A stretch of 64,000 nt of DNA from JAEULH01 sp963805915 (lineage in GTDB: Bacteria; Pseudomonadota; Alphaproteobacteria; Rhodospirillales; Defluviicoccaceae): NCBI GenBank assembly GCA_963805915.1, contig CAWDWD010000022.1, forward strand, positions 62,001 to 126,000, in the 5' to 3' direction. The translations under genes were made by a program, and so were the position numbers. Position 1 is the first letter of the stretch. The number at the start of each line of letters is the position of its first letter. Below the pieces are notes generated by a model. The model did not search any database. It saw nothing but the letters and a program-made list of their open reading frames with translations, and was not told the DNA's origin. This document shows, piece after piece, positions 25,270 to 34,793 of this stretch.

Positions 25270-26860
25270 ACCGCGCGCCCGCGATCGCGCCATCGGCGCC
25301 GCGACGATTCTCCGCGGTGACGGTACCGCCGTGCGCATGGATGATTTGCTTGGAAATGCTGAGGCCGAGGCCGGAGTGCATGCCGAACTTTTCCCCGTGC
25401 GGCCTTTCGGAATAAAAACGAAGGAAGATCTCCTTCTCCTTGCCGTCGGGAATGCCGGGGCCATCGTCGAGGACCTCGGTGACGACCATCCCGTTCCGGC
25501 GCGCCGCCTTGAGCATGATCGTGCCGCCGGGGGGGCTGAACGACATCGCGTTGGTGATCAGGTTGCGGTAGACCTGAACGAGCCGGCCCTCGACGCCGTT
25601 GACGACGAGCTTGCCGCGATTGTGAACGTCGAGACGCAGGCTGGTCTTGCGCTCGGCCGCCGCGACTTCGGTCACCTCGACCAGCATCGCCAGCATCCGG
25701 CCGATGTCGACGGGCTCGGACTCCGCGCGCGACAACTCGGAATCGAGCCGCGACGCATCGGAGATGTCGCTGATCAGCCGATTCAGCCGCTGGACATCCT
25801 GCTGGATGATGTCCAGCAGCTTTCGCTGCTGTTCGGGGTCGGTAACTTTGGCCGCGGTCTCGACCGCGCTGCGCAGCGAACTCAAGGGATTCTTGATCTC
25901 GTGGGCGACATCGGCGGCGAAGCGTTCGATCGCGTCCATGCGCAGCCACAGCGCCTCGGTCATCTCGCGCAGCGCCGCCGCCAACTGGCCGATCTCGTCG
26001 GAGCGGTCGCCAAAGTCCGGCAAGGTGCGCTTGCGATGACGGTCGCGGCGGACGCCCTCGGCCGCCTCCGCGAGGCGGCGGATCGGCCTTGCGATGGTGC
26101 CGGCGAGGTAGAGCGAGAGCAGAATGGTGATGGCCGCCGCAACGGCGAACACTTTGAGGATATCCAGGCGAACGTCGAGGACCGCGGCATCGATGTCGTG
26201 CGAGGTCTTATTCAACATCAGCGCGCCAAGGACCTGCTTGTAGCGCTGCACCGGCGCGGCGACGCTCAGGACCATGCCATCGCCGCCGGGTGCCGCGCGC
26301 ACCATCTCCCGGATGCCTCCGGACAGGGCGTTGACGACCTCCTGGTAATCAGCCGCGGTCTGCACCGCGTACTCACTATAGGGCGCCAGCGGCCCACCAC
26401 GTGACAGCCAGCCGGCGACAATGTCATAGACTGCGAGTACGGCCTTCAGCGGTTCCGCGTCGGTTTTTGGGGCGGGCAGCTCGGTGATCTGGACCATGCC
26501 GCCTGGTCCGGCGAGCATCCGGCTGTCGGCGAGCAGCGACCCATCGATGCCGAACAGCCGCGCCCGCGTGCCGGTCGTCTCGACCAGCCGGCGGATCAGT
26601 TGCTGCGCGAGGCGGGGACTGAGCGACTCACCGGCGGGGAGCTCGGGTTCGGCGGCGCTTTCGCCGAGCGCGGCGGCGAACAGCTCGGTCTGCGTCTGCA
26701 GGGCCGCCAGCTCGGCGCCGATCAGGCCGCGCCGGTATTTGTCGAGATAAAGCATCCCGGCGAAGAGCACGACCAGGGCGAGGATATTGATCGCGAGAAT
26801 CCGCCGGGTAATCGGCGACATGAGCGGCTTGCGTTTGTGTTTTTGTTCCGCGTTGGCCAT
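25244..26860 (-). CDS. chvG: sensor histidine kinase ChvG-like
   Basis: Inner-membrane sensor kinase of the ChvG/ExoS/BvrS family, which responds to acid or envelope stress and host contact in other Alphaproteobacteria. Layout: first membrane helix (ILAINILALVVLFAGMLYLD), a large periplasmic stimulus domain of about 200 residues, second helix (FAVAAAITILLSLYLAGTI), HAMP linker, the H-box FAADVAHEIKNPLSSLRSA, then ATPase boxes NLITNAMSFSPPGG and DDGPGIPDG, GLGLSISKQI. 538 aa. It follows chvI by 27 nt. The hprK/pts genes that often follow in relatives are replaced by a convergent DUF192 gene. Confidence 0.9.
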   Translation of the reverse strand: MANAEQKHKRKPLMSPITRRILAINILALVVLFAGMLYLDKYRRGLIGAELAALQTQTELFAAALGESAAEPELPAGESLSPRLAQQLIRRLVETTGTRARLFGIDGSLLADSRMLAGPGGMVQITELPAPKTDAEPLKAVLAVYDIVAGWLSRGGPLAPYSEYAVQTAADYQEVVNALSGGIREMVRAAPGGDGMVLSVAAPVQRYKQVLGALMLNKTSHDIDAAVLDVRLDILKVFAVAAAITILLSLYLAGTIARPIRRLAEAAEGVRRDRHRKRTLPDFGDRSDEIGQLAAALREMTEALWLRMDAIERFAADVAHEIKNPLSSLRSAVETAAKVTDPEQQRKLLDIIQQDVQRLNRLISDISDASRLDSELSRAESEPVDIGRMLAMLVEVTEVAAAERKTSLRLDVHNRGKLVVNGVEGRLVQVYRNLITNAMSFSPPGGTIMLKAARRNGMVVTEVLDDGPGIPDGKEKEIFLRFYSERPHGEKFGMHSGLGLSISKQIIHAHGGTVTAENRRGADGAIAGARFIVRLPVA

Positions 26861-26887
26861 GGCCCATCACTCAGGCACGCTGGACGT

Positions 26888-27580
26888 TCACGCGGCACGA
26901 TACCGGTAACCCACGCCGTAGAGCGTTTCAATTTGCGCGAAATCGTCGTCGACGTCCTTGAATTTCTTGCGCAGGCGCTTGATGTGACTGTCGATCGTGC
27001 GGTCGTCGACATAGATGTTCTCGCCGTAGGCGGCGTCGATCAGTTGATCGCGGCTCTTGACATGGCCCGGCCGGCGCGCGAGCGCCTGGACGAGCAGAAA
27101 TTCGGTTACCGTCAGATTAATCGACTCGCCCTTCCAGGCGCAGAGGTGACGGGTTTCGTCAAGCACAAGCTCGCCGCGGCGAATAACCTCGCCTTCCGGT
27201 TCTCCTTCCACCGGACCGCTGCGCCGGCGCAACACCGCCCTGATGCGCTCGATCAGAAGACGCTGCGAGAACGGTTTGGTGATGTAATCATCGGCGCCCA
27301 TGCGCAGGCCGAGGGCCTCGTCGAGTTCGTCGTCCTTGGACGTCAGGAAGATCACCGGCAGGTCGCTTTGTTGGCGCAGCCGGTTGAGCAGTTCCATGCC
27401 GTCCATGCGCGGCATCTTGATGTCGAGGACGGCGAGGTCGACGGGATCGCGCGCCAATCCGGCCAAGGCTTCGGCGCCGTCGCAGTAGGTGTGAACTACG
27501 AAACCCTCGGCCTCGAGAGCCATCGCCACCGACGTCAGGATGTTTCGGTCATCATCGACCAGCGCAATTGTTTCAGGCAC
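26888..27580 (-). CDS. chvI: response regulator ChvI-like (OmpR/PhoB family)
   Basis: Partner regulator of ChvG. The receiver domain has LVDDDRNIL, the phosphorylated Asp in LAVLDIKMPRMDG and the Lys in ADDYITKPFS. The winged-helix DNA-binding domain has LTVTEFLLVQALARRPGHVK and VDDRTIDSHIKRLRKKFKDV. Start GTG 27580 (VPETIALVDDD, with GAGGGA upstream) gives 230 aa; the longer open frame is not homologous. chvI is transcribed divergently from the nickel transporter operon. Confidence 0.92.
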   Translation of the reverse strand: MPETIALVDDDRNILTSVAMALEAEGFVVHTYCDGAEALAGLARDPVDLAVLDIKMPRMDGMELLNRLRQQSDLPVIFLTSKDDELDEALGLRMGADDYITKPFSQRLLIERIRAVLRRRSGPVEGEPEGEVIRRGELVLDETRHLCAWKGESINLTVTEFLLVQALARRPGHVKSRDQLIDAAYGENIYVDDRTIDSHIKRLRKKFKDVDDDFAQIETLYGVGYRYRAA

Positions 27581-27774
27581 GCGGCATTTTCCCTCATCGT
27601 TGCCGAACTGGCGCGTTCGCGTCGCGAAGTCGTGCGCGCTTCGAGTTGACGAACGCTTGATGGCGAAAATATAGTCTCTCCGGATGCAGGCGACATCCCC
27701 GCTCGCGTATTGCTTGCTGTTCTCCCCGCCACATCGCCGCGAAGGGCGCGACATGATGGTTCTGATATCATCGA

Positions 27775-27790
27775 GTGGCGAGAGCGCCAC
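27775..27790. other. hairpin in the chvI-nikK intergenic region
   Basis: GTGGCG-AGAG-CGCCAC forms a 6-bp stem with a 4-nt loop. No T tract follows. The remainder of the 299-base divergent gap (27581-27879) shows no recognisable NikR site or cobalamin riboswitch to my reading. Confidence 0.35.
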
Positions 27791-27879
27791 ATCGTTTGCC
27801 GTCATGCTTCCCACCGCAAGTTCCGGGCGCCGCTCGGGGCCTGCGAGCAAAGCCCATACAGGATTGGATAACAAACGTT

Positions 27880-28734
27880 ATGGCAAATATAGCGCCGCCG
27901 CTGGCTCTGGCGATCGGGCTGCTTGCGGTGTCGCCGGCGTGGGCTCATTTCCAGGAATTGATCCCGACCCCGGATATTGTCACCTCGGAAACCGGTCGGC
28001 GGGTGACGCTGGAGGCGGTCTTCACCCATCCGTTCGCCCGCGGCCCGGTCATGGACATGGCGCCGGCGACGCGCTTCGGCGTCCTCTCCGATGGCGTACA
28101 CACTGATCTGACAGGCGCCCTTGAGCCTTATTCGGTTAACGGGCGCACCGCCTTTCGCGCGACGCACACGCCGCCAGGGCCGGGCGACTATGTCTACTAC
28201 CTCGAACCCGCGCCCTATTGGGAGAACGCCGAAGGCAAGACGATCGTCCAATACACCAAGGTCGTCGTCGACGCCTATGGTGGCGAGGGAGGCTGGGATG
28301 CGCTGGTCGGCTTTCCGGTCGAGATCGAACCTCTGGTCCGGCCCTATGGTCTGTGGACCGGCAATGTCTTTCGCGGAATTGTCCGTCACGAGGGCGCGCC
28401 GGTGCCCTTCGCCACGGTGGAAGTCGAGTGGCGCAACGACGGCTCGGTGCGCGCGCCCGCCGACATCTTCACGACGCAGGTGATCAAGGCCGACGGCGAG
28501 GGCGTGTTCACATACGCCATGCCGCGCGCCGGCTGGTGGGGGTTTGCCGCGCTGGTCGACGGTCCGTCGATGCCGGGGCCGGACGGCACCGCAGCCGAAA
28601 GTGAATTGGGCGGGCTGATCTGGGTGCCAACAGCCGATATGCCCGCGCCAGCCGCCGGCGACAACGGCGGGGCCGGCGGGGCTTACAAAGGACAAACGGG
28701 CGGCGGAGGACCGAGTAGTGGCCCATCTCGTTGA
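27880..28734 (+). CDS. DUF4198 family periplasmic protein (NikK-like)
   Basis: Predicted exported accessory protein of a nickel ECF transporter. Signal peptide MANIAPPLALAIGLLAVSPA ends WAHFQE, leaving a mature N-terminus with an early His. The body has repeated beta-sandwich-like segments (VTLEAVFTHPFARGPVMDMA, YVYYLEPAPYWENAEGKTIV, GNVFRGIVRHEGAPVPFATV) and a Gly-rich C-terminus. DUF4198 proteins next to CbiM-type genes have been named NikK. Start ATG 27880 is chosen for the signal peptide. 284 aa. Overlaps nikM by 17 nt. Confidence 0.8.
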   Translation: MANIAPPLALAIGLLAVSPAWAHFQELIPTPDIVTSETGRRVTLEAVFTHPFARGPVMDMAPATRFGVLSDGVHTDLTGALEPYSVNGRTAFRATHTPPGPGDYVYYLEPAPYWENAEGKTIVQYTKVVVDAYGGEGGWDALVGFPVEIEPLVRPYGLWTGNVFRGIVRHEGAPVPFATVEVEWRNDGSVRAPADIFTTQVIKADGEGVFTYAMPRAGWWGFAALVDGPSMPGPDGTAAESELGGLIWVPTADMPAPAAGDNGGAGGAYKGQTGGGGPSSGPSR

Positions 28735-29377
28735 CGGCGTACTCTCACCGGAAGTCCTCGCGGCCGGGGCCGTTCTCGCGGCGGCCGGGGTCGGCTTGGG
28801 CCTGCGCGCGATCGATTTCGAGCGGATCCCCCAGACCGGCGTGCTCGGCGCGGCATTCTTTGTCGCCTCGCTGATCCATGTTCCGGTCGGGCCTTCGAGC
28901 GTGCACCTTATTCTCAACGGTCTGCTTGGGATTGTCCTCGGCTGGGCGGCGGTACCGGCGATCTTCGTCGCGCTGCTGCTGCAGGCGGTATTTTTCGGCT
29001 ACGGCGGCGTAACGGTGCTTGGTGTCAACACCGTGGTCATGGCGGTGCCGGCGCTCATCTGCCATGCTGTCTTCGCTGGCCCCATCCGCCGTGGCGCGGC
29101 GTTCGCGTGGGGCGCGGCCGCCGGAACGGCGGCGATCGCCCTGACCTGTGGGCTTGTGGGCGCGGCGCTCGCCCTGAGCGGCCGTGAGTTCATCCTTGCC
29201 GCGAAGCTGGTGTTCATCTCGCATCTGCCGATCATGGTCATCGAGGCGGTGGTCACCGGCGCGGCCGTGTCGTTGCTGCAAAAGGTCAAGCCGGAGGTGT
29301 TGATGATCGGCACCCGCAGCGGCAGGTTTGCGTCCTCGCCTGCCCCCGTTCCCGCCCTTAACTCAGGCGACGGTTAG
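28718..29377 (+). CDS. nickel/cobalt ECF transporter substrate-binding membrane subunit (CbiM/NikM)
   Basis: S component that recognises Ni2+ or Co2+. The N-terminus MAHLVDGVLSPEV contains the metal-binding His; if the initiator Met is removed before Ala, this His becomes residue 2, the position used for metal in the family. Conserved IHVPVGPSSVHLILNGLLGI and multiple membrane helices support the assignment. Start GTG 28718 follows GGAGGA. 219 aa. The genes around it (nikK, nikL) favour nickel over cobalt. Confidence 0.88.
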   Translation: MAHLVDGVLSPEVLAAGAVLAAAGVGLGLRAIDFERIPQTGVLGAAFFVASLIHVPVGPSSVHLILNGLLGIVLGWAAVPAIFVALLLQAVFFGYGGVTVLGVNTVVMAVPALICHAVFAGPIRRGAAFAWGAAAGTAAIALTCGLVGAALALSGREFILAAKLVFISHLPIMVIEAVVTGAAVSLLQKVKPEVLMIGTRSGRFASSPAPVPALNSGDG

Positions 29378-29384
29378 GGCGGGG

Positions 29385-29987
29385 ATGGTCTTCCTTCGCT
29401 TTGTCGCCGGGCTCGCGATTGTGCTGGCGTTGACGGCGATCACGCCCAACGCCGCCGAGGCGCACGCTCTGAAGGTTTTTGCCGTCGTCGAAGGCGGGAT
29501 GATCACGGGAACGGCCTACTTCAGCGGCGCCAGCCGCGCTCGAGGCGCGCGCATCCTCATCCATGGGCCCGATAACGCCGTTCTGGGCGAAGGAGTCACC
29601 GACGACAACGGGGCCTTCGCGATCCCGGTGGGCCCGCGCGTCGATCATCGAATCGTCGCCGATAGCGGCGACGGGCACGCGGCCGAATTTATCATCCGCG
29701 CCGCCGAAATTGCGCCCCAGGGCGCGGGTCTTGTGTCTCCGGCAAAAAGCGAGGAGCCCGTATCCGGTGTTGCCGCCGCGCCGGGCGGGGCCGCGCTTCC
29801 CGCCGCGCTCGATGCCCAAGTCGAGGCCGCGGTCGAGACGGTCATCGCCCGCCATGTCACGCCGCTACGCCAGCAGTTGGACGCCTACGAGGACCGGGTG
29901 CGCTGGCACGATGTTCTCGGCGGCATCGGCTACATATTCGGCCTGACCGGGATCGCCGCCTATTTTCTTGCCCGGCGACGTTCTTGA
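29385..29987 (+). CDS. NikL-like transporter accessory protein
   Basis: Exported protein anchored by a C-terminal helix. Signal peptide MVFLRFVAGLAIVLALTAIT ends NAAEAHALKVFAVVEG, a beta-sandwich domain (GTAYFSGASRARGARILIHG, DDNGAFAIPVGP) follows, then an Ala/Pro-rich linker, a short amphipathic helix and the anchor VLGGIGYIFGLTGIAAYFLA with RRRS at the end. This matches NikL-type partners of NikM. 200 aa. Position between the nikM- and nikQ-type genes supports the role. Confidence 0.78.
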   Translation: MVFLRFVAGLAIVLALTAITPNAAEAHALKVFAVVEGGMITGTAYFSGASRARGARILIHGPDNAVLGEGVTDDNGAFAIPVGPRVDHRIVADSGDGHAAEFIIRAAEIAPQGAGLVSPAKSEEPVSGVAAAPGGAALPAALDAQVEAAVETVIARHVTPLRQQLDAYEDRVRWHDVLGGIGYIFGLTGIAAYFLARRRS

Positions 29988-30056
29988 TCCGCGCGCCGGG
30001 ACACCCGCCGCCGACACGTCGAAGCGCCGCCGGCGCAGTGATAGCGGGCGGTTGAG

Positions 30057-30815
30057 ATGGCGGGGGTTCCCGCGCCGCCGACAAGCCATCCGTTGGGCCT
30101 GCTTGCGGCGGTCGATCCGCGCGCGCGCATCATGATCGCTGCGCTCTTCGCCGTTGCCGCCGTCGCCGTCGACAACCTGCTTATCCTTGCCGGCTTTCTC
30201 ACAATGGCGTTTGCCTTCACCGCCGCCGCCCACCTGCAACTCCGCCCGACGCTGAAGCGGATTGCGGCGGTCGACCTGTTTATCGTTTTTTCGGTGCTGG
30301 CATTGCCGTTTACGCTGCCGGGCGTGGCGCTCTTTAACCTCGGGTCATGGACGGCAAGCGAAGAGGGGACGCTGGCCGCCGCGCGCATCGTGCTCAAGGC
30401 GACTTCGATCATGCTCGCCCTGATCGGCCTCGTCGGAGTCATGCCGGTGGCCGATCTTGGCCATTCGCTCGCCCGCCTCGGCGTTCCGGCCAAGCTGATT
30501 TCCCTACTGTTCCTGACGGTGCGCTATATCGAGGTGCTGCAGCGCGAGCAGCGGCGCTTGCGCTTGGCGATGAAGGCGCGTGCTTTCACCCCGCGCGCCG
30601 ACGCACATACTTGGCGGGCCCTCGGCTTTCTCGTCGGTATGCTGCTGGTGCGCGGCTTCGAGCGGGCCGAGCGGATCCTCGCGGCGATGAAGTGCCGCGG
30701 CTTCACCGGCCAGTTTCACGCCCGCGACCCCGCCCGCTTCGCCCTTCGCGACGGCGTTTTCCTCGGCGGTTGTGCGCTCTGCATGGTGGCGCTTGTCGGA
30801 TGGGATCGGCTTTGA
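30057..30815 (+). CDS. ECF transporter T component (CbiQ/NikQ)
   Basis: Transmembrane coupling subunit between the CbiM/NikM-like protein and the ATPase. Sequence contains LAAVDPRARIMIAALFAVAA, several helices, and the ATPase-contacting helices MKARAFTPRADAHTWRALG and AMKCRGFTGQF, each with the Ala-Arg-Ala/Cys-Arg-Gly style motif of T components. 252 aa. It overlaps the ATPase gene by 16 nt. Confidence 0.9.
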   Translation: MAGVPAPPTSHPLGLLAAVDPRARIMIAALFAVAAVAVDNLLILAGFLTMAFAFTAAAHLQLRPTLKRIAAVDLFIVFSVLALPFTLPGVALFNLGSWTASEEGTLAAARIVLKATSIMLALIGLVGVMPVADLGHSLARLGVPAKLISLLFLTVRYIEVLQREQRRLRLAMKARAFTPRADAHTWRALGFLVGMLLVRGFERAERILAAMKCRGFTGQFHARDPARFALRDGVFLGGCALCMVALVGWDRL

Positions 30816-31481
30816 GCGAGAGCGCGCCGCTGTTTTGTCTCCGTAATGTCCATTTCTCCTATGGGCCGACGCAACCGGTTCTGCGCGGCGTGGATTTCAG
30901 CCTCTACCGGGGAGAGCGGCTTGCCGTGCTGGGCGCGAACGGAGCCGGCAAAACGACCCTGCTGTGGCTGATGGTCGGCCTTTTAATGCCGCACGGCGGC
31001 ATCATCGAGGCCTTCGGCCGCGTCCGTCATGGGGAGCGCGATTTTAACGAGGTCCGCCGCCGCGCCGGGCTGTTGTTCCAGGATCCGGACGATCAGCTCT
31101 TTTGCCCGACGGTCCTTGAGGACGTTGTCTTCGGGCCGCTCAATCTCGGCCTTGATCGCGCCGCCGCCGTCGCCTTCGCCAGGCGCACGCTCGCCGCGCT
31201 CGGACTTGACGGCATGGAGGAGAGGATCACCTACAAGCTTTCCGGCGGCGAGAAGCGGCTTGTCAGCCTCGCCGGCGTTCTCGCTATGGAGCCCGACGTG
31301 CTGCTGCTTGACGAGCCGACCGCCGGTCTTGATGATCGTGCCGCCGCTCGTCTGATCGAAGCCCTGCTGTGCGCTCGACCAGGCGATGGTCATTGTTTCT
31401 CACGACCAGGCTTTTCGCGGCCGTCTCGCCAACCGCTACGTTCGCCTTGAAGATGGCGTAATTCTCCCCGCGTCGGCTTGA
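30800..31481 (+). CDS. ECF transporter ATPase (CbiO/NikO), one-base frameshift near the end
   Basis: ATP-binding subunit energising metal uptake. Walker A GANGAGKTTLLW, Q-loop LLFQDPDDQLFCPTV, ABC signature KLSGGEKRLVSLAG and Walker B VLLLDEPTAGLDD are intact. After RLIEALLCA an extra base near 31376 shifts the frame; the continuation DQAMVIVSHDQAFRGRLANR, with the switch His, and YVRLEDGVILPASA follow in the next frame to the stop at 31479. As written, the product would lack the H-loop. Corrected length about 226 aa. Likely a sequencing insertion. Confidence 0.88.
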
Positions 31482-31614
31482 GCAGGGCGAGTCCAGATCC
31501 ATGCCAGTCACTCACGCATCCATGCGTTCGTCCTATAACTATCCGCCACCATCCGATTGAACTGGTGGGCTGATTCACCTGGCGCTCGAGGACTCAAGCG
31601 TCAGGATCAGACCA

Positions 31615-32196
31615 CTACGCGTCCTCCGGCCTCTCAAGATCTTCTGGTGTCTCGGCGGCGAGGAGGCGGGTGGCAATGGCGTAGGTGAAGCCGGCGCGGG
31701 CGAGCGTGGCGAGGTCCTTGTCGCGGTGGGCGGCGCGTTCGGCGGCGGAGCGGAAGGGGCCGAGGCGGCGGCGGCGAGCCAGGTTGACGGCGGCGGCCCA
31801 GTCGATGTCCCCGCGAGCGCGCGACGCACCGTACCACACATCGTCGCCATCGGCGGCAAGCGTGTCCAGGGCGGCCGCGATCAGCTCGGCCGCGATGCCC
31901 TTGTTGCGCAGATGCGCGGCGATGGCCCGCCTTGATGCGCCGCGGCGGTGCAGGCCGGCGGCGCGGGCGGCGGCGAAGCTCCGATCATCGACGAGACCGG
32001 CGGCGGCCAAGCGGGCAATCAGCGCATCGACCACCGCGACGCCCTCACCGCGGTCCGTCCCGTGCGTCCGAACCGAACGCTCGACCCGGCGCAGCAACAC
32101 CCGGCGCAGCGATTCGGTCGAGGCGGCGAATCTGGCAAGATAATGGAGCGCCACATTCTCCAGCAGCCGGGCGGACACCTTTTGCGGCTGACGCAT
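31615..32196 (-). CDS. recX: RecX family regulatory protein
   Basis: Helical three-repeat protein of the RecX family, which modulates RecA filaments. Recognisable stretches are YLARFAASTESLRRVLLRRV, AAGLVDDRSFAAARAAGLHR, RGASRRAIAAHLRNKGIAAE and the C-terminal RDKDLATLARAGFTYAIATR. Start ATG 32196 (MRQPQKVSARLL); the frame is open further upstream to 32361 without family sequence. 193 aa. recA is not adjacent in this window. Confidence 0.85.
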   Translation of the reverse strand: MRQPQKVSARLLENVALHYLARFAASTESLRRVLLRRVERSVRTHGTDRGEGVAVVDALIARLAAAGLVDDRSFAAARAAGLHRRGASRRAIAAHLRNKGIAAELIAAALDTLAADGDDVWYGASRARGDIDWAAAVNLARRRRLGPFRSAAERAAHRDKDLATLARAGFTYAIATRLLAAETPEDLERPEDA

Positions 32197-32418
32197 CGCT
32201 TCGTCGCCCCATCGCCTTTGGCCTTGAAACTGCGGAATAAAATTTAACGCAGAGCGAGATGTGGGGCAACCTGCCAAACGTGGCCGCAAAATGTTGCAGC
32301 TCAGGTGGCCGTCGTGCAATTGAAAAGAGGGCGCAATTCGGCGACGAACGGGCGTCGCCACAACCTAACGGCCGTGCGAAAGCGATGCGGGGGCGACCGA
32401 AACCGGAGGGATGCGGCA

Positions 32419-33925
32419 ATGACCCTGTTTACGGATCGATCACTCGTCCCACCCATCGCGACTGCCGTTAGTGTCCTTGTCTTCGTCTTGGTATTCGCGC
32501 TCGCGGCGAGCCGGCCGGCGGCCGCCGCGGCGCCAGTGTCCGATGCCGACCTGATCCGCCATGCCACCGAGAAGTTCACCGGTGACTTCGACGCCATGTC
32601 CAAGCGCGGCGTGATCCGTGTCCTCGTGCCATTCAACAAGATGATGTACTGGCTGAACGGCGCCGAACAGCGCGGGGCCGCCTACGAGGAAATGAAGGCA
32701 TTCGAGGACTACATCAACAAGAAGGCCCAGCATGGCGCGGAAAAGGAAAGGCGCGCTCAAGGTTCGGGTGATTCTCATTCCGGTAGCCCGCGACCAACTC
32801 ATCCGCGGCCTGGTCGAGGGTCGCGGGGATATCGCCGTCGGCAACCTGACGATCACATCGGAGCGCAGGAAGCTGGTCGATTTCTCCGCGCCGTTTCTGA
32901 ACAACGTCAGTGAGGTTGTCATCACCGGGCCGGACGGTCCGAAGCTGAATGCCATCGACGACCTCTCCGGCAAAGAGATCTACGTCCGCAAGTCAAGCAG
33001 CTATTACGAAAGTCTGCTCCGATTGAACGAGACTTTCGCCAAGGCGGGCAAGCCGAAAATGAGCTTGCGGCCAGGCGACGAGAACCTGGAGGACGGCGAC
33101 CTCATCGAGATGGTCAACGCCGGCATGATTCCGATGGTTGTCGCCGATGACCACAAGGCCAAGTTCTGGTCCCAGGTGTTCAAGAAGGTCGAAGTCCACC
33201 CCGACATCGCCGTGCATTCCGGCGGCGAAGTCGCCTGGGCCTTCCGCAAGAACAGCCCGAAACTTAAAGCCGTGGCCGACGCGTTCGCCGAAAAACACAA
33301 GAAGGGCACGCTGTTCGGCAACATGATGTTCAACCGCTATCTGATCAGCGCCGATTACATCAAGAATTCGCTCTCGAAAGCCGAAATCGCGAAATTCAAT
33401 CGAACAATCTCGTTCTTTCGCAAGTACGCCGGCCAGTACGATTTCGACTATCTGATGGTCATGGCCCAAGCCTATCAGGAGTCCGGGCTCGACCAGAAGC
33501 GCAAGAGCCGCGGCGGCGCCGTCGGCATCATGCAGATCAAGCCGGCGACCGCTTCGGATCGTAACGTCGGCATTGCGAATATCGACAAGATCGAGAACAA
33601 CATACACGCTGGCGTCAAGTACCTTCGCTTTATCGCCGATCGCTATTTCGCCAACGGCAAGGTTGACAACGTCAACCAGACGTTGTTCGCGTTCGCTGCG
33701 TACAACGCCGGGCCGGCGAAGATCGCCCAGTTGCGCAACCTTGCGGCCAGCCAGCGGCTCAATCCCGACAAGTGGTTCCAGAACGTCGAGATCGCCGCGG
33801 CGCAGAAAATCGGCCGCGAGACCGTCGACTACGTCGGCAACATCTACAAGTACTACGTCGCCTACAAAATGCTGGTCGAGCAACAGGCCCGCCGCGACAA
33901 GGCGCGCCAGGCCATCGGCGGCTAG
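32419..33925 (+). CDS. MltF-like lytic transglycosylase (one-base frameshift)
   Basis: Predicted membrane-bound murein hydrolase. An N-terminal signal or anchor (TAVSVLVFVLVFALAASRPA) is followed by a solute-binding-protein-like domain (RGVIRVLVPFNKMMYWLNGA, then LIPVARDQLIRGLVEGRGDI). A C-terminal lysozyme-like domain has the catalytic Glu in QAYQESGLD (codon 33479), GIMQIKPATA and YNAGPAKIAQL. An extra A in the A-rich stretch near 32746 breaks the frame within the solute-binding domain. Start ATG 32419 has GGAGGG upstream. Corrected length about 501 aa. Whether the cleaved signal becomes a lipoprotein anchor is unclear: no lipobox Cys is seen. Confidence 0.85.
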
Positions 33926-34004
33926 TGGGCCCGGGCCGCCGAGGGAGCGCCGCGGGACGGAACTCGACCGGAGTATTTCTCGCGCCGCCGTGTTAAAGGG
34001 CGGC

Positions 34005-34784
34005 ATGAAACGCGTTCAATATTCCAATGCCCTGGGGCTCTGGACCCTCTACTGGCGCGAGGTCCGCCGCTTCGCCAAGGTCCACAACCAGACCATCCTG
34101 GCGCCGATCGTCACGACCTTGCTGTTTCTCGCCGTCTTCGCCCTGGCTCTGGGCCGCGCCGTCGAGCGTGTCTTCGGCGTGCCGTTCATGGAGTTCCTCG
34201 CCCCCGGCCTGATCATGATGGCGATCGCCCAGAACGCCTTCGCCAATACCTCGTCATCGATCATCATTGCCAAGGTGCAGGGCAACATTGTCGATACCCT
34301 GATGCCGCCGCTCACCGCGCACGAACTGACGCTGGGGATCGCCTTCGGCGGGGTGACCCGCGGGGTCATCGTCGGGCTTGTCGTCGCCATGGCGATCGAG
34401 GTTTTCGTGCCCTTACACATCCACCACTTCGGCGCGATTGCCTACCATGCGGTCATGGCCGCGCTGATGCTATCGCTGCTGGGGATCGCCGCAGGGGTAT
34501 GGGCCGATAAGTTCGACCAGATGGCGGCAGTAACCAACTTCATCGTCACGCCGCTATCGTTCCTGTCCGGGACCTTCTATTCCATCGACCGGCTGCCGCC
34601 GGCATTTCAGCACATCGCCCATGCGAATCCCTTCTTCTATATGATCGATGGCTTCCGCTACGGCTTCATCGGCCATGCCGACGTCAACCCGCTGATCGGG
34701 TTCGTCGTCATGGCCGCGGTCAACGCCGCGTTGTGGTTGTTGTGTTGGCGGATGTTCGCGCGCGGCTACAAGCTCAAGGCATAG
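34005..34784 (+). CDS. ABC-2 type transporter permease
   Basis: Six-helix permease of the ABC-2 class (YadH/NodJ-like). Features are LYWREVRRFAKVHNQTILAP, MEFLAPGLIMMAIAQNAFAN, DTLMPPLTAHELTLGIAFGG, TPLSFLSGTFYSIDRLPPAF and NPFFYMIDGFRYGFIGHADV. 259 aa. Substrate unknown. No ATPase gene is adjacent, so its partner must be encoded elsewhere. It converges with the CDF gene, with a 9-nt gap. Confidence 0.85.
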   Translation: MKRVQYSNALGLWTLYWREVRRFAKVHNQTILAPIVTTLLFLAVFALALGRAVERVFGVPFMEFLAPGLIMMAIAQNAFANTSSSIIIAKVQGNIVDTLMPPLTAHELTLGIAFGGVTRGVIVGLVVAMAIEVFVPLHIHHFGAIAYHAVMAALMLSLLGIAAGVWADKFDQMAAVTNFIVTPLSFLSGTFYSIDRLPPAFQHIAHANPFFYMIDGFRYGFIGHADVNPLIGFVVMAAVNAALWLLCWRMFARGYKLKA

Positions 34785-34793
34785 AACCTCTGC

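Noticed and set aside
27581..27879. Cobalamin riboswitch or NikR operator before the metal transporter
   Set aside because: A small GTGGCG hairpin is present, but no B12-box core or GTATGA-N16-TCATAC-like operator could be found.
30800..31481. True loss of function of the ECF ATPase
   Set aside because: The H-loop and tail are intact in the next frame one base away, and all other genes of the operon are complete, so a sequencing insertion is more likely.
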